In this document: piece by piece, positions 1-7,579 of the stretch
How positions within the stretch are numbered: position 1 is the first letter of the stretch
Layout of the letters: each line of letters opens with the position of its first letter
DNA from: Nitrososphaerales archaeon TH5894
Lineage (GTDB): Archaea; Thermoproteota; Nitrososphaeria; Nitrososphaerales; Nitrososphaeraceae
Direction of reading: 5' to 3'
DNA length: 13,367 bases
NCBI GenBank assembly: GCA_014523485.1
Contig: JAATVK010000118.1
Coordinates: 1 to 13,367, forward strand
Made by a program: the position numbers and the translations under genes
The notes under the pieces: model-generated
What the model was told of the DNA's origin: nothing
Database searches by the model: none
Seen by the model: only the letters and a program-made list of their open reading frames with translations

Positions 1-152
<152 letters not shown>

Positions 153-160
153 TTTAATAT

Positions 161-487
161 ATGTCTAATACGCAAGAAGAGTATCTTCATTCTCTAAAAC
201 GAATTAAAGAAGTTGAGGATAAAGTTCGAGTAGAAATTGAAACACATCGAAAATTAATTGAAGAAAGAATTAATAGTTTGCAGAAGGATTTAGAAAATGA
301 TATTGCTGCATCAAAAGTCCAGGGAGAAATATTAGTAGAAAAAAGTATTGAAGAGGCTCGGATAAATGCTTCAAAAGAAGCTGATAAGATTATGGAAGAC
401 TCAGAGAAAAAGTCCCAAACTATATCTATTCATATAGATCAACAGACAATTAAAAAAATAATCGATATTTTTCTTTCTGGAATGTAA
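161..487 (+). CDS. atpH: A/V-type ATP synthase subunit H (peripheral stalk)
   Basis: This 108-residue protein is almost entirely a charged, heptad-like helix (for example KRIKEVEDKVRVEIETHRKL and EEARINASKEADKIMEDSEK). That is what is expected of AhaH/V-ATPase subunit G-like stalk proteins, which are about 100-110 residues long. By family knowledge, subunit H pairs with subunit E as a coiled-coil stator linking the A1/V1 head to subunit I in the membrane. The next gene, 16 bp downstream on the same strand, encodes subunit I, the usual neighbour. The ATG at 161 follows the previous stop by 8 bp. Low sequence complexity makes stalk proteins hard to assign by sequence alone, so the neighbour carries much of the weight. 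Confidence 0.85.
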   Translation: MSNTQEEYLHSLKRIKEVEDKVRVEIETHRKLIEERINSLQKDLENDIAASKVQGEILVEKSIEEARINASKEADKIMEDSEKKSQTISIHIDQQTIKKIIDIFLSGM

Positions 488-503
488 TGGATGCGATATT
501 AAG

Positions 504-2528
504 ATGAGTACAATGTTGAAACCAGCTGCAATGGCTAAAATAGCAGTTATCGGACTAAAAAAATACAGACCTCAAATTATATCGATCATACATGAAATGA
601 ATGTCATTCAATTAGAACCTCTTTCAAAAGAAGTAGATTCATTACTATTGAAGGAACATGAAAGTGATTTGCATAAACAGATTTCCGATCAGTTATTGCG
701 AATTAGAGGATTACTTAATTCCCTTCCTCCTTCACCAATACTCGAAAAATCTAAATTTTCTTCAATTGAAGAACTTATTAAAACTCTCAAGTCGATGGAT
801 ATTGATAAAATTATTGCTTCACTGGAAAGGCAAAAAGAAGGAATCCTAACAACAATTAAAGAGACAGAAAACAATCTAAAGCTTTTAGAAGAATTTTCAT
901 TTTTTCCTGAAGATCTAAAACTTTTACACTTATCTTTTGCTCGTTCATATTTTGGTCGAATTACTTTAGAAAAGTTTCCAGAGTTTAAAAAAACATTGGA
1001 ATCAAATGGCGGACCTATTATCCTATATTCACAGACTCAAAATAACTTTATGTATTTTGTGCTTGTTATTCCTCCAAATTTTCCTTCCAATATTCTCGCT
1101 TCAGCAGTGAGCTTATATGGTGTACATTTGGAAACAGTCCCAAAATTGGAAGGAAAAACACGTGATATTATCCACAGTCAAAAAAATCTTCATGCTGATC
1201 TTCATAGTCAATTAAAACTAATCAATAATCAATTATCTGAAATATCAAAGGCAAATTATACCTTTTTGAAAGGTGCAGAAGAAGAATTAGAAATAGAAAA
1301 TCAAAAGCTTGAAGTAATTGAAGATCTTGGAGTTACTAATGATGCATTTGCACTAGAAGGATGGATACCAAGATCAAAAATTGAAGATTTAAAAATAGCA
1401 TTTGAAAGATATAGCAAGGGAACTCTCCTTTATGAATTAGAAACTAAAGACAATCCACCAACTCTTCTTGTAAATCCTAAAAGATTCAAAGTTTTTGAAT
1501 CTTTTGTAAGATTCTACTCTTTACCCTCTGGTAACGAGTTTGACCCTACTCTAATTTTTGGTTTAATTTTTCCTATATTTTACGGTTTAATGATAGGTGA
1601 TGTCGGATATGGCTTGGTAATACTCTTGGTTTCTTTATGGGTAATTAGAAGAGTGCAGGATAGAAAACGTAATTTGACCATTATGCCAAAATTTTTACGA
1701 AATTTCGCCAAAACAATTTTACGTCCTTCCCAGATGGTCAAGTTAGCAAAAGCTATGATTCCAGGTTGTATTATTGCTATTATATTGGGATTTTGTTTTG
1801 ACTTATATTTTGGATTTCATCTAAATGCATATCTCTTTTCATTTTTGAATAATTTTGGGTTAAACTTGCCAGCTGATGGTGCGTTATTGAATCCTATTGG
1901 AACTTTTGGTTTGCGTAAACTTTTGTTAATCAGTGGATATATTGGACTTGGTATGGTTTCATTTGGTCTTGTACTTGGAATCCTCAACAGTATGAGGGAG
2001 CGTAATATAAAACATATAATTAGCAAAGTTGGATGGCTATTATTTGGTTGGGGAATTGCACTGGTTGGTTTAGCAATGATAAATCATGTAAATATCAACC
2101 CAATGCAGAATATTCAAGGAGCAGGTTATTTTGCATTATTATTTGGAGGTATAGGACTGATGTTTTATGGTGAGGGTATCAGAGCACTTATGGAATTACC
2201 ATCCATTATTAGTCATATACTTTCTTATACTAGGATTGTTGGAATATTGCTTGCATCAGTTATACTTGCACATGTTATTGATTTTATCTTCCTCAAATCT
2301 TTAGACAATTCAATAGCTTTCAGTATATTGGGAATTATGATTTTGTTGATAGGTCACATTTTTAATATTATTATTGGAGTTTTTGAACCTGGAATACAGG
2401 GTGCAAGATTGATTTATGTAGAATTTTTTTCCAAATTTTATCATGGAGCTGGAAGACCATTTAAACCCTTCGGAAACAAGAGGAGGTTCACTAGTTATGA
2501 GGATAATATTAAGATGTTTAAGAAATAA
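504..2528 (+). CDS. atpI: A/V-type ATP synthase subunit I (a-subunit, ion channel)
   Basis: At 674 residues this is a full-length member of the V-ATPase 116-kDa/subunit I family. Residues 1 to about 340 form the cytoplasmic stalk-binding half, with coiled-coil stretches. From about residue 350 there are seven or eight membrane helices, opening with the family signature FPIFYGLMIGDVGYG. The two Arg residues of the proton/sodium half-channels are present: R577 in LSYTRIVG and R635 in GARLIYVEFF. The characteristic end EFFSKFYHGAGRPFKPF is intact. The protein forms the stator half of the ion path against the c-ring and anchors the peripheral stalk, whose subunit H is encoded just upstream. No further ATPase gene follows before the opposite-strand tRNA, so this appears to be the 3' end of the operon. 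Confidence 0.97.
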   Translation: MSTMLKPAAMAKIAVIGLKKYRPQIISIIHEMNVIQLEPLSKEVDSLLLKEHESDLHKQISDQLLRIRGLLNSLPPSPILEKSKFSSIEELIKTLKSMDIDKIIASLERQKEGILTTIKETENNLKLLEEFSFFPEDLKLLHLSFARSYFGRITLEKFPEFKKTLESNGGPIILYSQTQNNFMYFVLVIPPNFPSNILASAVSLYGVHLETVPKLEGKTRDIIHSQKNLHADLHSQLKLINNQLSEISKANYTFLKGAEEELEIENQKLEVIEDLGVTNDAFALEGWIPRSKIEDLKIAFERYSKGTLLYELETKDNPPTLLVNPKRFKVFESFVRFYSLPSGNEFDPTLIFGLIFPIFYGLMIGDVGYGLVILLVSLWVIRRVQDRKRNLTIMPKFLRNFAKTILRPSQMVKLAKAMIPGCIIAIILGFCFDLYFGFHLNAYLFSFLNNFGLNLPADGALLNPIGTFGLRKLLLISGYIGLGMVSFGLVLGILNSMRERNIKHIISKVGWLLFGWGIALVGLAMINHVNINPMQNIQGAGYFALLFGGIGLMFYGEGIRALMELPSIISHILSYTRIVGILLASVILAHVIDFIFLKSLDNSIAFSILGIMILLIGHIFNIIIGVFEPGIQGARLIYVEFFSKFYHGAGRPFKPFGNKRRFTSYEDNIKMFKK

Positions 2529-2540
2529 AAAATTTATTTA

Positions 2541-2608
2541 TTAATTTTTTATAGATTGACTAGATCACTATTGTTAGATGATATTGTAACGATTTCATAA
2601 ATCGTTTT
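2541..2608 (+). terminator. Probable terminator region after atpI
   Basis: A run of six T lies at 2545-2550, about 17 bp after the atpI stop, which is the usual type of archaeal U-tract terminator. Further on, AACGATTT (2588-2595) and AAATCGTT (2599-2606) form a perfect 8-bp stem with a 3-nt loop, followed by T residues. This suggests a second, hairpin-type stop. Confidence 0.45.
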
Positions 2609-2746
2609 ATCAACTTTAATTTTTGAAAATTTAATGCACAGTATTAACTATAGCCAACAATCTTAATTAATACTTTGGAGATATTAAATCAATTAGTTCT
2701 GCTCATGATGGGATTGGAATCAAATATTATAGAAGATTAGAGAGCG

Positions 2747-2771
2747 TTATATTATGTAATGTATAATATAA
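2747..2771. repeat. Perfect inverted repeat downstream of tRNA-Pro
   Basis: TTATATTAT (2747-2755) and ATAATATAA (2763-2771) are perfect 9-bp arms around a 7-nt loop. The element lies about 40 nt past the 3' end of the minus-strand tRNA-Pro. It consists only of A and T, so chance is a serious alternative. Confidence 0.4.
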
Positions 2772-2795
2772 ATTGGTATTTTATGATTAAACCAT

Positions 2796-2806
2796 TCTAA
2801 AAATTG
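2796..2806 (-). terminator. U-tract terminator of tRNA-Pro
   Basis: Read on the minus strand, a TTTTT run (2799-2803) follows the discriminator base of tRNA-Pro by about 6 nt, as expected for termination of a short archaeal tRNA transcript. Confidence 0.4.
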
Positions 2807-2809
2807 GAA

Positions 2810-2883
2810 TGGGGTTGGCCGGATTTGAACCGACGGTCCCCAGCGCCCGAGGCTGGTATCTTACCAAACTAGACCACAACCCC
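2810..2883 (-). tRNA. tRNA-Pro (CGG anticodon)
   Basis: The minus strand folds into a complete cloverleaf. The acceptor stem GGGGTTG pairs with CAACCCC. The D stem is GTCT/AGAT with a GG in the loop. The anticodon stem CCAGC/GCTGG holds the loop CTCGGGC, so positions 34-36 are CGG and read the Pro codon CCG. The T arm is GTCGG-TTCAAAT-CCGGC. The discriminator is A (2810), as expected for archaeal tRNA-Pro. No CCA is encoded after it, so the end must be added by the CCA enzyme encoded at 6098-7567. There is no intron. A T/A-rich box (TTTTTAAAAA on the minus strand, about 2897-2906) lies just upstream and may be the promoter, though it sits close. Confidence 0.95.
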
Positions 2884-3026
2884 TTCTTTGATTTCCTTTT
2901 TAAAAATCGGGTAACTGAACTAGGATAAATACCAAAGAAGATAATATATTGATATTGTTGATTAATTTTACCCTTTGATAAATTGGGAAATATTTTTTAT
3001 CTTTTAATTGTTACTTCATTGTTACA

Positions 3027-4346
3027 TCAAAATTTGATTTTAGAATAAATATCTTCAATATTCCATACCTGGTTATCTTTAGTTACTTTATTTATGAGTT
3101 TGTCGTTTATTAATTCTTGTACGATCATAGCTGAAAGGGGTAATGCACCAGTTGCTCCTGGAGAATTGTAGTTTAGTATGTGGAGTGATGTTGAGTTCTT
3201 TAACAATAATGTATCTGGAATGAAGTTACCTTTTTTATCGATAAGTAACGACCTAATTCCAGCTGTACCTTTTGTAGTAATTTTTTTTGTATCCAACGCG
3301 GGTAAGAATTGTTTTACCCTTTGGATCATAATACGTTTTGACAGGGAACCTGCTATTTCATTAGTTAACAATGATAAGAATTCTCTATTGTAAAAAAGAG
3401 ACCACAAACCCTTTTTAAACAAAATTTCTTTTGCTTTTGGAAGAAAATTTTTAATATTATCAATTGAATTATATGAGTATGGTCCAAAGACAGGCACAGC
3501 GTTGGGCCCGATTTCACAATGTCCGTCTGCTTTTATGATCCAGTGCGGATCTAAAAATGGAAAATTCTGTTGTTTTGGAACGGAATAAATGCTATGAGAT
3601 GTGAGTTTTTCATATTCTTCTGGAGCGCGCCAATATTCCCCCCGAAAATGTAAATCAAATAGCTCTAATCCAATTTCTAATTTATGTGCAATATCAAGTG
3701 AATGCCCACCTGCTGTGTTAATAACATATTTTGACTCGATGATTTTTTTCTCTCTATTCTCTGTAACTATTTCAATTACACAATTACCATTTTTATTTTT
3801 AATATTTATTACTCTATGCAAATTAAGTAACTTTCCTCCAGCCAAGAGGTAATCATTTTTTAAAGTAGTGGTCAATAAACCATAGTCAACGCTTGCATCT
3901 CTTTTACAATAAATTGAACCATGACACAGTACATTTGGTTCAATAGTTTTTGTTTCTTGGTCATTTAAAAAATATATATCCTTTTCTTCTAATCCATTTT
4001 TTATGCCCCATTCCATATACTTTTTTAAAACTTTGATATCTTTTTCTTCTTTTGCTATTTCTAAAACTCCATCTTGTTTAAATGGGATTTTATTTTTATT
4101 AGAATATGTTTCCCACATATTATATCCTAAAAAAGATATCTTGGCAAAAATTTTTTTTCTAGTCGGATCGTACAAGAATGGAGCATGTACTTTACCTGTA
4201 TTTCTAGAACTCGTGTGACTTGAAACAGTTTTTTCACGTTCTACTATTACAATATTTGCATCAGAATTTAAAGTTAAAAAATATCCTAAAGAAATTCCTA
4301 GGATACCTCCACCTATTATGATAATATCAAATTTTTTGACTTGCAC
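3027..4346 (-). CDS. FAD-dependent oxidoreductase, L-2-hydroxyglutarate oxidase (LhgO)-like
   Basis: The 439-residue protein belongs to the DAO/glycine oxidase-like flavoprotein superfamily. The N-terminus has the Rossmann dinucleotide-binding motif IIGGGILGIS (G12-x-G14-x-x-G17) and the ribose-binding acidic residue in IVIVERE (E36). The segment SSRNTGKVHAPFLYDP matches the flavin-proximal H-N-S-G-V-x-H-like block of LhgO. FRGEYWR, GPNAVPVFGP, TAGIRS and the C-terminal SPGATGALPLSAMIVQEL are further LhgO-type blocks. Enzymes of this group oxidise L-2-hydroxyglutarate or related 2-hydroxy acids with FAD; the substrate here is unproven. The start is GTG at 4346, with no in-frame ATG upstream that would suit better; a TATA-like TTAATTATAA lies about 15-24 nt before it. 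It appears to be a single-gene unit, about 160 bp downstream of the next minus-strand gene. Confidence 0.8.
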   Translation of the reverse strand: MQVKKFDIIIIGGGILGISLGYFLTLNSDANIVIVEREKTVSSHTSSRNTGKVHAPFLYDPTRKKIFAKISFLGYNMWETYSNKNKIPFKQDGVLEIAKEEKDIKVLKKYMEWGIKNGLEEKDIYFLNDQETKTIEPNVLCHGSIYCKRDASVDYGLLTTTLKNDYLLAGGKLLNLHRVINIKNKNGNCVIEIVTENREKKIIESKYVINTAGGHSLDIAHKLEIGLELFDLHFRGEYWRAPEEYEKLTSHSIYSVPKQQNFPFLDPHWIIKADGHCEIGPNAVPVFGPYSYNSIDNIKNFLPKAKEILFKKGLWSLFYNREFLSLLTNEIAGSLSKRIMIQRVKQFLPALDTKKITTKGTAGIRSLLIDKKGNFIPDTLLLKNSTSLHILNYNSPGATGALPLSAMIVQELINDKLINKVTKDNQVWNIEDIYSKIKF

Positions 4347-4505
4347 AGGAGCTAAGAAAATTATAATTAATATGTAATATGATTTTTTTGATATTAATAA
4401 TTGATAATTTACTCTTGGATAACATTTTACTTCTAAAATTAAGATGGTACTGAATTTTATTACAATATAATCTAATCATTTTCTAAAATATATAACTAAC
4501 ATTCA

Positions 4506-4844
4506 TTATTTCTTAATATCTACCTGCAGAGTCTCTCCAACTTGAGGATTTCCCATCATCTCATATCTTCTCTTGGGCATAGTAATTTGAATGATAGTTT
4601 TAGGATAAGTTTTGATAACAGTTTGGGGTTGTGATCTTAAAATTGCTTCCAATAAAGGCTTTATTTGTTGTTTTACTTCCTCATCTGTTACGGTTCTATC
4701 CACAGCTTCCAAGATCATTTGTTGTTGCGATACTGTTTCTAATTCCACATCTTCACTTAAAGAAAGAGTAACGTTTGAACCATTGTCAACTAACTGTTTA
4801 ATTTTGAATACTGTTGTTGTTGTTGTAGTTGGTAAATTCTCCAC
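4506..4844 (-). CDS. Small protein, arcadin-1-like (tentative)
   Basis: This 112-residue protein opens with ENLPTTTTTT, encoded by ACA repeats. A beta-strand-like stretch follows (VFKIKQLVDNGSNVTLSLS), then a helical middle (EEVKQQIKPLLEAILRSQ), and it ends with ITMPKRRYEMMGNPQVGETL and a final strand. The arrangement, and the 'hydrophobic-T/P-x-x-x-Y-E-x-[LM]-G-x-P-x-V-G-[DE]' ending, resemble the arcadin-1 family as I remember it. Arcadin-1 is a small protein first linked to the crenactin cytoskeleton; no crenactin gene is visible here. The GTG start at 4844 is supported by a TATA-like box (ATTATATATC on the minus strand, 4868-4877) at the distance expected for a near-leaderless transcript. 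The family assignment is from memory and could be wrong; otherwise this is a conserved-looking hypothetical protein. Confidence 0.5.
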   Translation of the reverse strand: MENLPTTTTTTVFKIKQLVDNGSNVTLSLSEDVELETVSQQQMILEAVDRTVTDEEVKQQIKPLLEAILRSQPQTVIKTYPKTIIQITMPKRRYEMMGNPQVGETLQVDIKK

Positions 4845-4867
4845 CTTATTCTTACTAATTTATTCAG

Positions 4868-4877
4868 ATATATAATT
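4868..4877 (-). promoter_or_regulatory. TATA box of the arcadin-1-like gene
   Basis: ATTATATATC on the minus strand is centred about 28 nt before the GTG at 4844, the usual archaeal TATA spacing for a leaderless or very short-leader mRNA. Confidence 0.45.
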
Positions 4878-4951
4878 TTATTATGTTATTGGATAATGAA
4901 ATAATTTAATTTATGGATCATTTTATAGATAAATAAAAGTATTTTAACGAT

Positions 4952-5260
4952 TTATATAGAATACATTATTCCACCAGAGACAATAGGTACCTGCTCTACC
5001 TTTGCAACTTCTTTTATTCGGGCTATTATAGCATTAAACCACAAACTATCAATTCCCTGGCTCCATATTGTAATCTTCTTGTATCCTCTTTTTACTCCGT
5101 CATGAAAATATCCCACACAATCTTCTGAAGTCATATTATTATACTTTTGACTAACTTCTTCTACGACCTCTGCGGCTTCTTCTGGCAAATATAAAATTGT
5201 TAATGTAGGAAAGGGAATAGTATCATTAGAAGATTCTATAGAACCACTTTTTTCAGTCAT
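4952..5260 (-). CDS. Hypothetical protein, 102 residues
   Basis: I do not recognise this family. The open frame reaches back to 5356, but its first 32 codons (FYYYSIYCILIK-like) read like translated promoter DNA. The ATG at 5260, giving MTEKSGSIESSNDTIPFP, is the better start, and A/T-rich TATA-like sequence (5275-5282) lies just before it. The protein has a polar N-terminus, a strand (PTLTILYLP), an acidic helix (EEAAEVVEEVSQKY), then DCVGYFHDGVKRGYKKITIW and a helix ending in PIVSGGIMYSI. The pattern suggests a small soluble alpha/beta protein without membrane segments. It lies 92 bp downstream of the kinase gene on the same strand, so it may be read from the thpR-cca-kinase operon or from its own promoter. 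Confidence 0.7.
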   Translation of the reverse strand: MTEKSGSIESSNDTIPFPTLTILYLPEEAAEVVEEVSQKYNNMTSEDCVGYFHDGVKRGYKKITIWSQGIDSLWFNAIIARIKEVAKVEQVPIVSGGIMYSI

Positions 5261-5352
5261 TTTGATTAAAATACAATATATGCTGTAATAATAGAATTTC
5301 GAATATATACTGTTCCTATTAAGGTGAGTAAACAATAAAGTTTCGAAACCTA

Positions 5353-6114
5353 TCAATTTCCGTTTACTATAGAGAGGATATCCTCAAAATTTTTTCTATT
5401 TTTTCTTTTCTTATACTTTTTTAAATGATTCAATAAAAATTCATGATCTTTATGTTCAATAAATCTACAAATTTTTTTTGATATTGGGCCACCACTTAAA
5501 AGTAAAGCTTGACAAGCTGATGTAACATTGCTTGGCTTTCTTTTAGTAGATGCGCTTTCAAAATCTATTATTGATATTTGATTAGTCTCAGAAATTATTA
5601 CATGATTATCGATCCGAGTTAATTCGCCATGATCTAAATTGAGAACATCTAGCCTATAACACTGTTCCAATATTTCATTAACTATATTTATGATATTTTT
5701 GCTGGTGAGAAGATTGAAGTAGGTTAGGTCTTGAAGCCAATCACCAATTCCTTTTCCACTTATAAATTCCATTAATACCAAATCTTCTGTATTATCGATA
5801 ATTTTTGGACCTATCTCTTCTTGGTTAGCTAATTTTTGATTGTAGACCTCAGTCAAAGTGTCTTTTCTACGAGAGTCTAGTCTTCTTATTTTTAATGCTA
5901 GAGTTTTCTTAGAATATGTATTTACTTTTAATACTATACCTGAATGCCCTTTTCCCAAAATATTTAACTCACCTAACTTAATAGGACCTTCTAATACAGC
6001 ATCTTCAACTCCCATTGTGTATAAATCAATCATTCTCTTATTGTATTCCCTTACTTCTAATTTTGGATATGAAATTAACTTTGAGATTATTGGTGAGTTA
6101 ATCTGTACTATCAA
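5353..6114 (-). CDS. Predicted Ser/Thr protein kinase (small archaeal HGEL/DFESA type)
   Basis: This 253-residue minimal kinase fold shows these parts: Gly-rich loop LGKGHSGIV (residues 53-61), ATP-binding Lys in ALKIRR (K75), helix-C Glu (about E89), hinge LMEF (114-117), catalytic-loop segment DHGELTRIDN (161-170) and metal-binding DFESAS (184-189). The HGEL and DFE variants replace the usual HRD/HGD and DFG. As I recall, this is typical of the predicted archaeal kinase family COG2112, related to RIO/Bud32 kinases. The C-terminus is Lys/Arg-rich (KKYKKRKNRKN), which would suit binding to RNA or a ribonucleoprotein. The ATG at 6114 overlaps the end of cca by 17 bp, so the two genes are probably translationally coupled; M28 is an alternative start. 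Substrate unknown; the context suggests a link to tRNA metabolism, which is inference. Confidence 0.85.
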   Translation of the reverse strand: MIVQINSPIISKLISYPKLEVREYNKRMIDLYTMGVEDAVLEGPIKLGELNILGKGHSGIVLKVNTYSKKTLALKIRRLDSRRKDTLTEVYNQKLANQEEIGPKIIDNTEDLVLMEFISGKGIGDWLQDLTYFNLLTSKNIINIVNEILEQCYRLDVLNLDHGELTRIDNHVIISETNQISIIDFESASTKRKPSNVTSACQALLLSGGPISKKICRFIEHKDHEFLLNHLKKYKKRKNRKNFEDILSIVNGN

Positions 6115-7567
6115 ATAAACTCAAATCTTTAAATAGAAAATCGTGAATAACTCTCTGGTTATGTATATTTTTTACTGTGTTCTTGTTTATTTTATATATT
6201 TTAAATCCTTTGTTTAAATCATTGAGCAAACCTTTAGGGATTCCCAAATTACGTTTATCTAATCTAATTGATCGTTCTAAAAATTTGATTGCATCAGTGA
6301 TCTCTCTTTTTTTTAGACACAAAAGTCTCATATCGTCTCCTATCCATATAATAGCTGATTTTTCTTTATTCTTTTCAACAAATTTAAACATCTCCTTTTC
6401 CATAAATATACTTGGACCAGTTTTTTTAACAAAATGTGGAAGCTTGTTAAATTTTAATAAAAATAATACCTTTGCCAAATTATTATTATAAATATAGCAT
6501 TCACTCTTTATGGCTTCAAACTCTTTATCATTTAAATGTCGGGCAAGTGATAAGGCTAATTTTTTTAACTGGCCCCAAATTATATCAGAACTTCTATTTT
6601 TATATTTAAATTCTAAAACTAAAATATATTGTAATAGTTCCGATAACTTCTGTAAATTCTTATCAAAATTTATCAAATCTTTCTTGCTATTAATACTAAA
6701 AAAATTAATTGAGGGTTTTTTTAAAAAAACTCTCGCGCCAAAAATAAATCTCGAGAGACTTTCAGGAGATATTGCCGATCCCAAGTTACGATTTGAATCT
6801 ACAGGATCGATTATTATTATTGGACTTTGAAATTTTTCAGTAATATTATTGGGAATATTATCTATAGCAATTACTTTACCTTTCTTTTCCAACATTGCAA
6901 TATTTTTAATAACATTTTTGAAATTTCCATATTTTAGTATTAAAACCTCAGTAACATAACCACTTAATCCAGCAATTGATAGTTCAGCTCCATAGATTCC
7001 AATACCTTTTAAAAAGGCTTTTAAGATTCTGATTTGATTTTTTTGCTCAAGGGTAAGTATTTTCATCATATATTCTGTATGGTATTGTGACCTATCAGCA
7101 GAGCTTTTCCATTGCCCCTGTTCTACTTTGTAACATGGTACTACATTTAACCTTACATGTTCTTTGTTATTGTTAAGAAAAACATAACCTTCTACGTAAG
7201 GATGTTCAGAATAGCGTGTAATAGGATGATATTCCTTTAAAGATTTGAAACCTACATCTAGCGCTATCTTCTCAAAATCTAGCTCAGTTGTATTTTTATC
7301 AATTAAAATAAAAATATCGATATCCATATCTTTTTTAAGATTTGTGTCTTTTGCAAAAGAACCTCCAGTTTTGATATCTACTATTTGTGGTATTTTGTAA
7401 CCATAAATTTCATCTTTTATTTTGTTTTCTATTGCTTCTAATTTCTGGAAATCCTTTAATGAAGGCTTAATTGTCTTCAAAACTTTATCAGTAATAGTAT
7501 CAATCTCTAAATCCTTAGCATCAGACTTAATTATATTATTATTATTACTATTATTAATATTACTCAT
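6098..7567 (-). CDS. cca: CCA-adding enzyme (archaeal class I tRNA nucleotidyltransferase)
   Basis: The enzyme adds the 3'-terminal CCA to tRNA without a nucleic-acid template. Its 489 residues (family usually about 440-460) carry the nucleotidyltransferase signature GGSFAKDTNLKKDMDIDIF, with GS at 69-70 and carboxylates D82 and D84. Archaeal blocks follow: HPYVEGYVF, VVPCYKVEQGQWKSSADRS, KGIGIYGAELSIAGLSGYV and IIDPVDSNRN. At the place where archaeal enzymes read V-D-V-V-P-C with the third catalytic Asp, this protein reads L-N-V-V-P-C (N141; codon AAT), which is unusual. The N-terminus is an Asn-rich extension from an imperfect AAT tract, so the true start may be further in. It lies 12 bp after thpR and overlaps the kinase gene. 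Both tRNA genes in the window lack encoded CCA and depend on this activity. Confidence 0.95.
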   Translation of the reverse strand: MSNINNSNNNNIIKSDAKDLEIDTITDKVLKTIKPSLKDFQKLEAIENKIKDEIYGYKIPQIVDIKTGGSFAKDTNLKKDMDIDIFILIDKNTTELDFEKIALDVGFKSLKEYHPITRYSEHPYVEGYVFLNNNKEHVRLNVVPCYKVEQGQWKSSADRSQYHTEYMMKILTLEQKNQIRILKAFLKGIGIYGAELSIAGLSGYVTEVLILKYGNFKNVIKNIAMLEKKGKVIAIDNIPNNITEKFQSPIIIIDPVDSNRNLGSAISPESLSRFIFGARVFLKKPSINFFSINSKKDLINFDKNLQKLSELLQYILVLEFKYKNRSSDIIWGQLKKLALSLARHLNDKEFEAIKSECYIYNNNLAKVLFLLKFNKLPHFVKKTGPSIFMEKEMFKFVEKNKEKSAIIWIGDDMRLLCLKKREITDAIKFLERSIRLDKRNLGIPKGLLNDLNKGFKIYKINKNTVKNIHNQRVIHDFLFKDLSLFDSTD

Positions 7568-7579
7568 TTTATTTAGTAC

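Noticed and set aside
1817..2026. Minus-strand open frame opposite atpI
   Set aside because: It is a shadow of the strongly supported subunit I gene and has no motif of its own.
5261..5356. N-terminal extension of the 102-residue hypothetical protein up to 5356
   Set aside because: The extra 32 codons overlap the kinase stop and consist of TATA-like promoter sequence translated into Tyr/Ile/Phe-rich peptide. ATG 5260 is the better start.
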